Below, one piece after another: positions 13,420 through 15,391 of a DNA stretch of 15,391 bases. The position numbers and the translations under genes are program-made. Origin of the DNA: Methylorubrum extorquens (GTDB taxonomy: Bacteria; Pseudomonadota; Alphaproteobacteria; Rhizobiales; Beijerinckiaceae); NCBI GenBank assembly GCA_019695455.1, contig JAEUAC010000390.1:1-15391 (forward strand), in the 5' to 3' direction. Below the pieces are notes generated by a model, which saw nothing but the letters and a program-made list of their open reading frames with translations, ran no database searches and was not told the DNA's origin. Within the stretch, counting starts at the first letter, position 1. Each line of letters opens with the position of its first letter.

Positions 13420-14712
13420 TCATCCTTCCTGCACGGCCGGGCCGGTGGCCGCGGACGACATCATGCTCTCGGCCCGATGACGCTGGGCCGCCTCGTGCCG
13501 GCCGTCGGCCTCGTCCGGCATGACGATCGGCACCGTCAGGCAGAGGCTCTGCGTCGGCAGGACGTCGCGCCATTGCGCGATCAGCCGCCTGAAGGCCTCG
13601 CCCACGGGCCGGATGGCGCGGTCGAGGTCGTAGAGGCCGAGCGGGTTCACGGTGCCGTTCCGTTCGCGCAGCGCGCTGTCCCAGTCGACCTGGTCGGTCA
13701 GCGAGTACCAGGTGAAGCCGACCACCGGCACGCCGTCGTTGCGGACGCGCAGAACGTTCGCCCATTGCTTCCACAGCCAGTCCACCGCCTCCGTCCCGAG
13801 CGGCCCCTGGACGAGGTTCGTCTCCGTGTGCATCACGGGAAGACGGTAGCGGGCATGGTATTGCCGCGTGATCTCGCTGTAGCCGAAGATCTCGCCGGAG
13901 GCGCGCGTGGACCCGTCGGCCGCCACGCGGTGCTCGTTCGTGACGTAGTAGTCGTTGCCCATGATGCAGTGCTGCTTCAGGCGATTGTCCAGGAAAAAGT
14001 GGTACTCCTCGCGCGTCATGCCGTTGCCGAGCAGATACTCGTACATCTCGGAATCGACGCGCCTTCCGTAGTTGAGGTCCAGCGACAGGAAGCGCTGCGA
14101 GTTCATGATCTCGGCCGGACGGATCGCGGCGGGCGATTCCGCGTGGAAGTATTCGGACGATTCGCTCTGCACGAAGATGGCGTCGGGCCGCAGCGCCAGG
14201 ATCGCCCGCATGGCGAGGACGTTGGCCTTCACGATGTGCTTGAGCGCGGTGACGAAGCTGCGGTCGCTCGTCATCTGCTCGTTCCACCAGCCGTACCGCG
14301 CCGAGAAGGTGGCGCAGACGTACATCTCGTTCACGGGCGTGTAGAGCTGCACCCACGGGAAGCGGGCGGCGAAGGCGCCGGCATACTCCGCGAACAGGTC
14401 CGGGAAGTCCGGGTTCTGGAAGTTGCCGATCCAGTCAGGCACCCCGAAATGGCAGAGGTCGACGATCGGAACGATGTTCCGACGCTTCAGGTCGGCGAAG
14501 GTGAGGTCGGCGAACTCCCAGTCGAACCGGCGCGGTCCGAGCCACGTCGTGTGGATGGGCGGTCCGAAGCGGAGATACCCGATGCCCATGTCCTGGACGA
14601 GCGCGAAATCCTCCTGCCAGCGGCGGTAATGGCCGCAGCTCTCCATCTCGTCGATGCGGGTCCGGCCCCCGTCGATCGTCGGGACGCTGTTCTCGATCCC
14701 GGTGGCGAACAT
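13420..14712 (-). CDS. Glycoside hydrolase, family 1-like (clan GH-A)
   Basis: A roughly 430-residue barrel hydrolase resembling beta-glucosidases of GH1. The predicted acid/base Glu129 is in YTPVNEMYV (GH1: TFNEP) and the nucleophile Glu297 in MHTETN (GH1: TENG), at the expected strand-4 and strand-7 spacing. WQEDFALVQDMGIGYLRFGPP and DLCHFGVPDWIGNF match the usual GH1 N-terminal barrel segments, and GFTWYSLTDQVDWD the C-terminal one. There is no signal peptide, so it acts inside the cell. The start is uncertain: the ATG at 14712 begins a conserved-looking FATGIENS segment but has no close ribosome site; the open frame to 14865 runs through hairpin DNA and is not credible as protein. The last 30 or so residues look disordered. 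Substrate unknown. Confidence 0.82.
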   Translation of the reverse strand: MFATGIENSVPTIDGGRTRIDEMESCGHYRRWQEDFALVQDMGIGYLRFGPPIHTTWLGPRRFDWEFADLTFADLKRRNIVPIVDLCHFGVPDWIGNFQNPDFPDLFAEYAGAFAARFPWVQLYTPVNEMYVCATFSARYGWWNEQMTSDRSFVTALKHIVKANVLAMRAILALRPDAIFVQSESSEYFHAESPAAIRPAEIMNSQRFLSLDLNYGRRVDSEMYEYLLGNGMTREEYHFFLDNRLKQHCIMGNDYYVTNEHRVAADGSTRASGEIFGYSEITRQYHARYRLPVMHTETNLVQGPLGTEAVDWLWKQWANVLRVRNDGVPVVGFTWYSLTDQVDWDSALRERNGTVNPLGLYDLDRAIRPVGEAFRRLIAQWRDVLPTQSLCLTVPIVMPDEADGRHEAAQRHRAESMMSSAATGPAVQEG

Positions 14713-14859
14713 GAACGTGGCGATGGCATTGCTCCGCGACCTGCCGACGACAACGCGGAACGGCGCCACTCGCCCAAACGGCCGCCGCGACCACCTCGCC
14801 GCGGCCGGCGGCGCCCTCCCTCCGCTTGAGGCGGGGCGATCCCGCCGCCCGAGGCGGGG

Positions 14860-14891
14860 CGGCATGGCGGGGATCGCGCCCCGCCATGCCG
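14860..14891 (-). terminator. Strong hairpin downstream of groEL
   Basis: CGGCATGGCGGGG (14860-14872) and CCCCGCCATGCCG (14879-14891) form a perfect 13-bp stem with a six-base loop, starting 15 bp past the groEL stop. There is no T-run, which is common for such hairpins in GC-rich genomes. Further GC pairs (CCGCC/GGCGG at 14846-14858) and a direct repeat GAGGCGGGGCG (14828-14838, 14851-14861) follow. It most likely ends the chaperonin transcript. Confidence 0.7.
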
Positions 14892-14906
14892 TGAGGTTGG
14901 CTGGAC

Positions 14907-15391
14907 CTAGAAGTCCATGCCGCCCATGCCGCCGCCGCCCGGCATGCCGCCGCCGCCGGCCGGCTCGCGCTTCGGCGCCTCGGCGATCATGGCCTCCGTC
15001 GTGACGAGCAGGCCGGCGACCGATGCCGCGCCCTGGATCGCCGCGCGGACGACCTTCGCCGGGTCGACGATGCCCATCTGGAGCATGTCGCCGTACTCTT
15101 CCGTCTGGGCGTTGAACCCGAAGGTATCGCCACCCTTGTCGGTGATGCGGCCCACCACGATCGAACCCTCGACGCCCGCGTTGGTGGCGATCTGACGGAT
15201 CGGGGCCTCGAGCGCCTTCAGGACGAGGTTGATGCCGGCCTGGATGTCCGAGTTGTCGGACTTGATGGCCGCAACCGCCTTCTTGGCGAGGAGCAGGGCG
15301 ACGCCGCCGCCGGGAACGATGCCCTCTTCCACGGCCGCGCGGGTCGCGTGCAGGGCGTCGTCGACGCGGTCCTTCTTCTCCTTGACCTCGA
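14907..15391 (-). CDS. groEL: Chaperonin GroEL, C-terminal part (cut by window edge)
   Basis: The last 160 or so residues of the 60-kDa chaperonin, which folds proteins in the cytoplasm as a double ring with GroES and ATP. Highly conserved segments are visible: KKDRVDDALHATRAAVEEGI and VPGGGVALL, then VVGRITDKGGDTFGFNAQTE, the equatorial-domain GIVDPAKVVRAAIQGAASVA and LLVTTEAMIAE. The protein ends in a Gly/Met-rich tail (GGGMPGGGGMGGMDF), standard for GroEL. The reading frame continues beyond the right edge, so the internal Met at 15332 is not the start. Any groES would lie further right. Confidence 0.98.
   Translation of the reverse strand, partial: EVKEKKDRVDDALHATRAAVEEGIVPGGGVALLLAKKAVAAIKSDNSDIQAGINLVLKALEAPIRQIATNAGVEGSIVVGRITDKGGDTFGFNAQTEEYGDMLQMGIVDPAKVVRAAIQGAASVAGLLVTTEAMIAEAPKREPAGGGGMPGGGGMGGMDF

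Noticed and set aside
13424..14356. N-terminal extension of the SDR frame
   Set aside because: It overlaps the glycoside hydrolase gene in a shadow frame, and the SDR fold begins properly just after the ATG at 13411.

Overview
The window is very GC-rich and shows the codon use of an alphaproteobacterium. A GroEL ending in a Gly/Met-rich tail, a cluster of small orphan proteins and a stand-alone EAL protein fit the order Hyphomicrobiales. A Methylobacterium-like host is my guess from overall feel, not something proved here. Almost all genes lie on the minus strand; only the GntR-type regulator is on the plus strand. There is no rRNA, tRNA, CRISPR array, transposase or phage gene that I can recognise.

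Positions 1-9295 (minus strand, read from right to left) look like one ten-gene catabolic operon with tight or overlapping junctions. In order of transcription it encodes: an isocitrate lyase/PEP mutase superfamily lyase, an isochorismatase-like cysteine hydrolase, a complete branched-chain-amino-acid-type (HAAT) ABC importer (binding protein, LivH, LivM, LivG, LivF), a divergent MmgE/PrpD protein, an FAD-dependent fumarate-reductase-like oxidoreductase, and a second, more canonical MmgE/PrpD protein cut by the left edge. An FCD-type GntR regulator is transcribed divergently (9558-10268). The 262-bp gap between the two units holds several inverted repeats. Two of them share the core CTGT-N2-ACAG, and each core contains a consensus TTGACA pointing toward its own gene. 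The simplest reading is that the regulator senses an imported carboxylate-like compound, or a product of it, and controls both its own gene and the operon. The enzymes would then hydrolyse an amide or ureido group, oxidise or desaturate, hydrate or dehydrate, and cleave a C-C bond. The actual substrate cannot be read from the sequence.

Positions 10305-12538 hold an EAL-domain phosphodiesterase with intact catalytic residues and a CxxC at its N-terminus. After a 372-bp stretch without a gene come four small minus-strand genes of unknown function (83, 72, 66 and 58 residues). The 83- and 72-residue products appear to be diverged paralogues. The 72-residue gene probably starts at TTG and the 58-residue gene at GTG.

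Positions 12668-14712 hold a short two-gene unit, a GH1-like glycoside hydrolase followed by a classical SDR dehydrogenase. At the right edge is the 3' end of groEL, followed by a strong hairpin with a perfect 13-bp stem.
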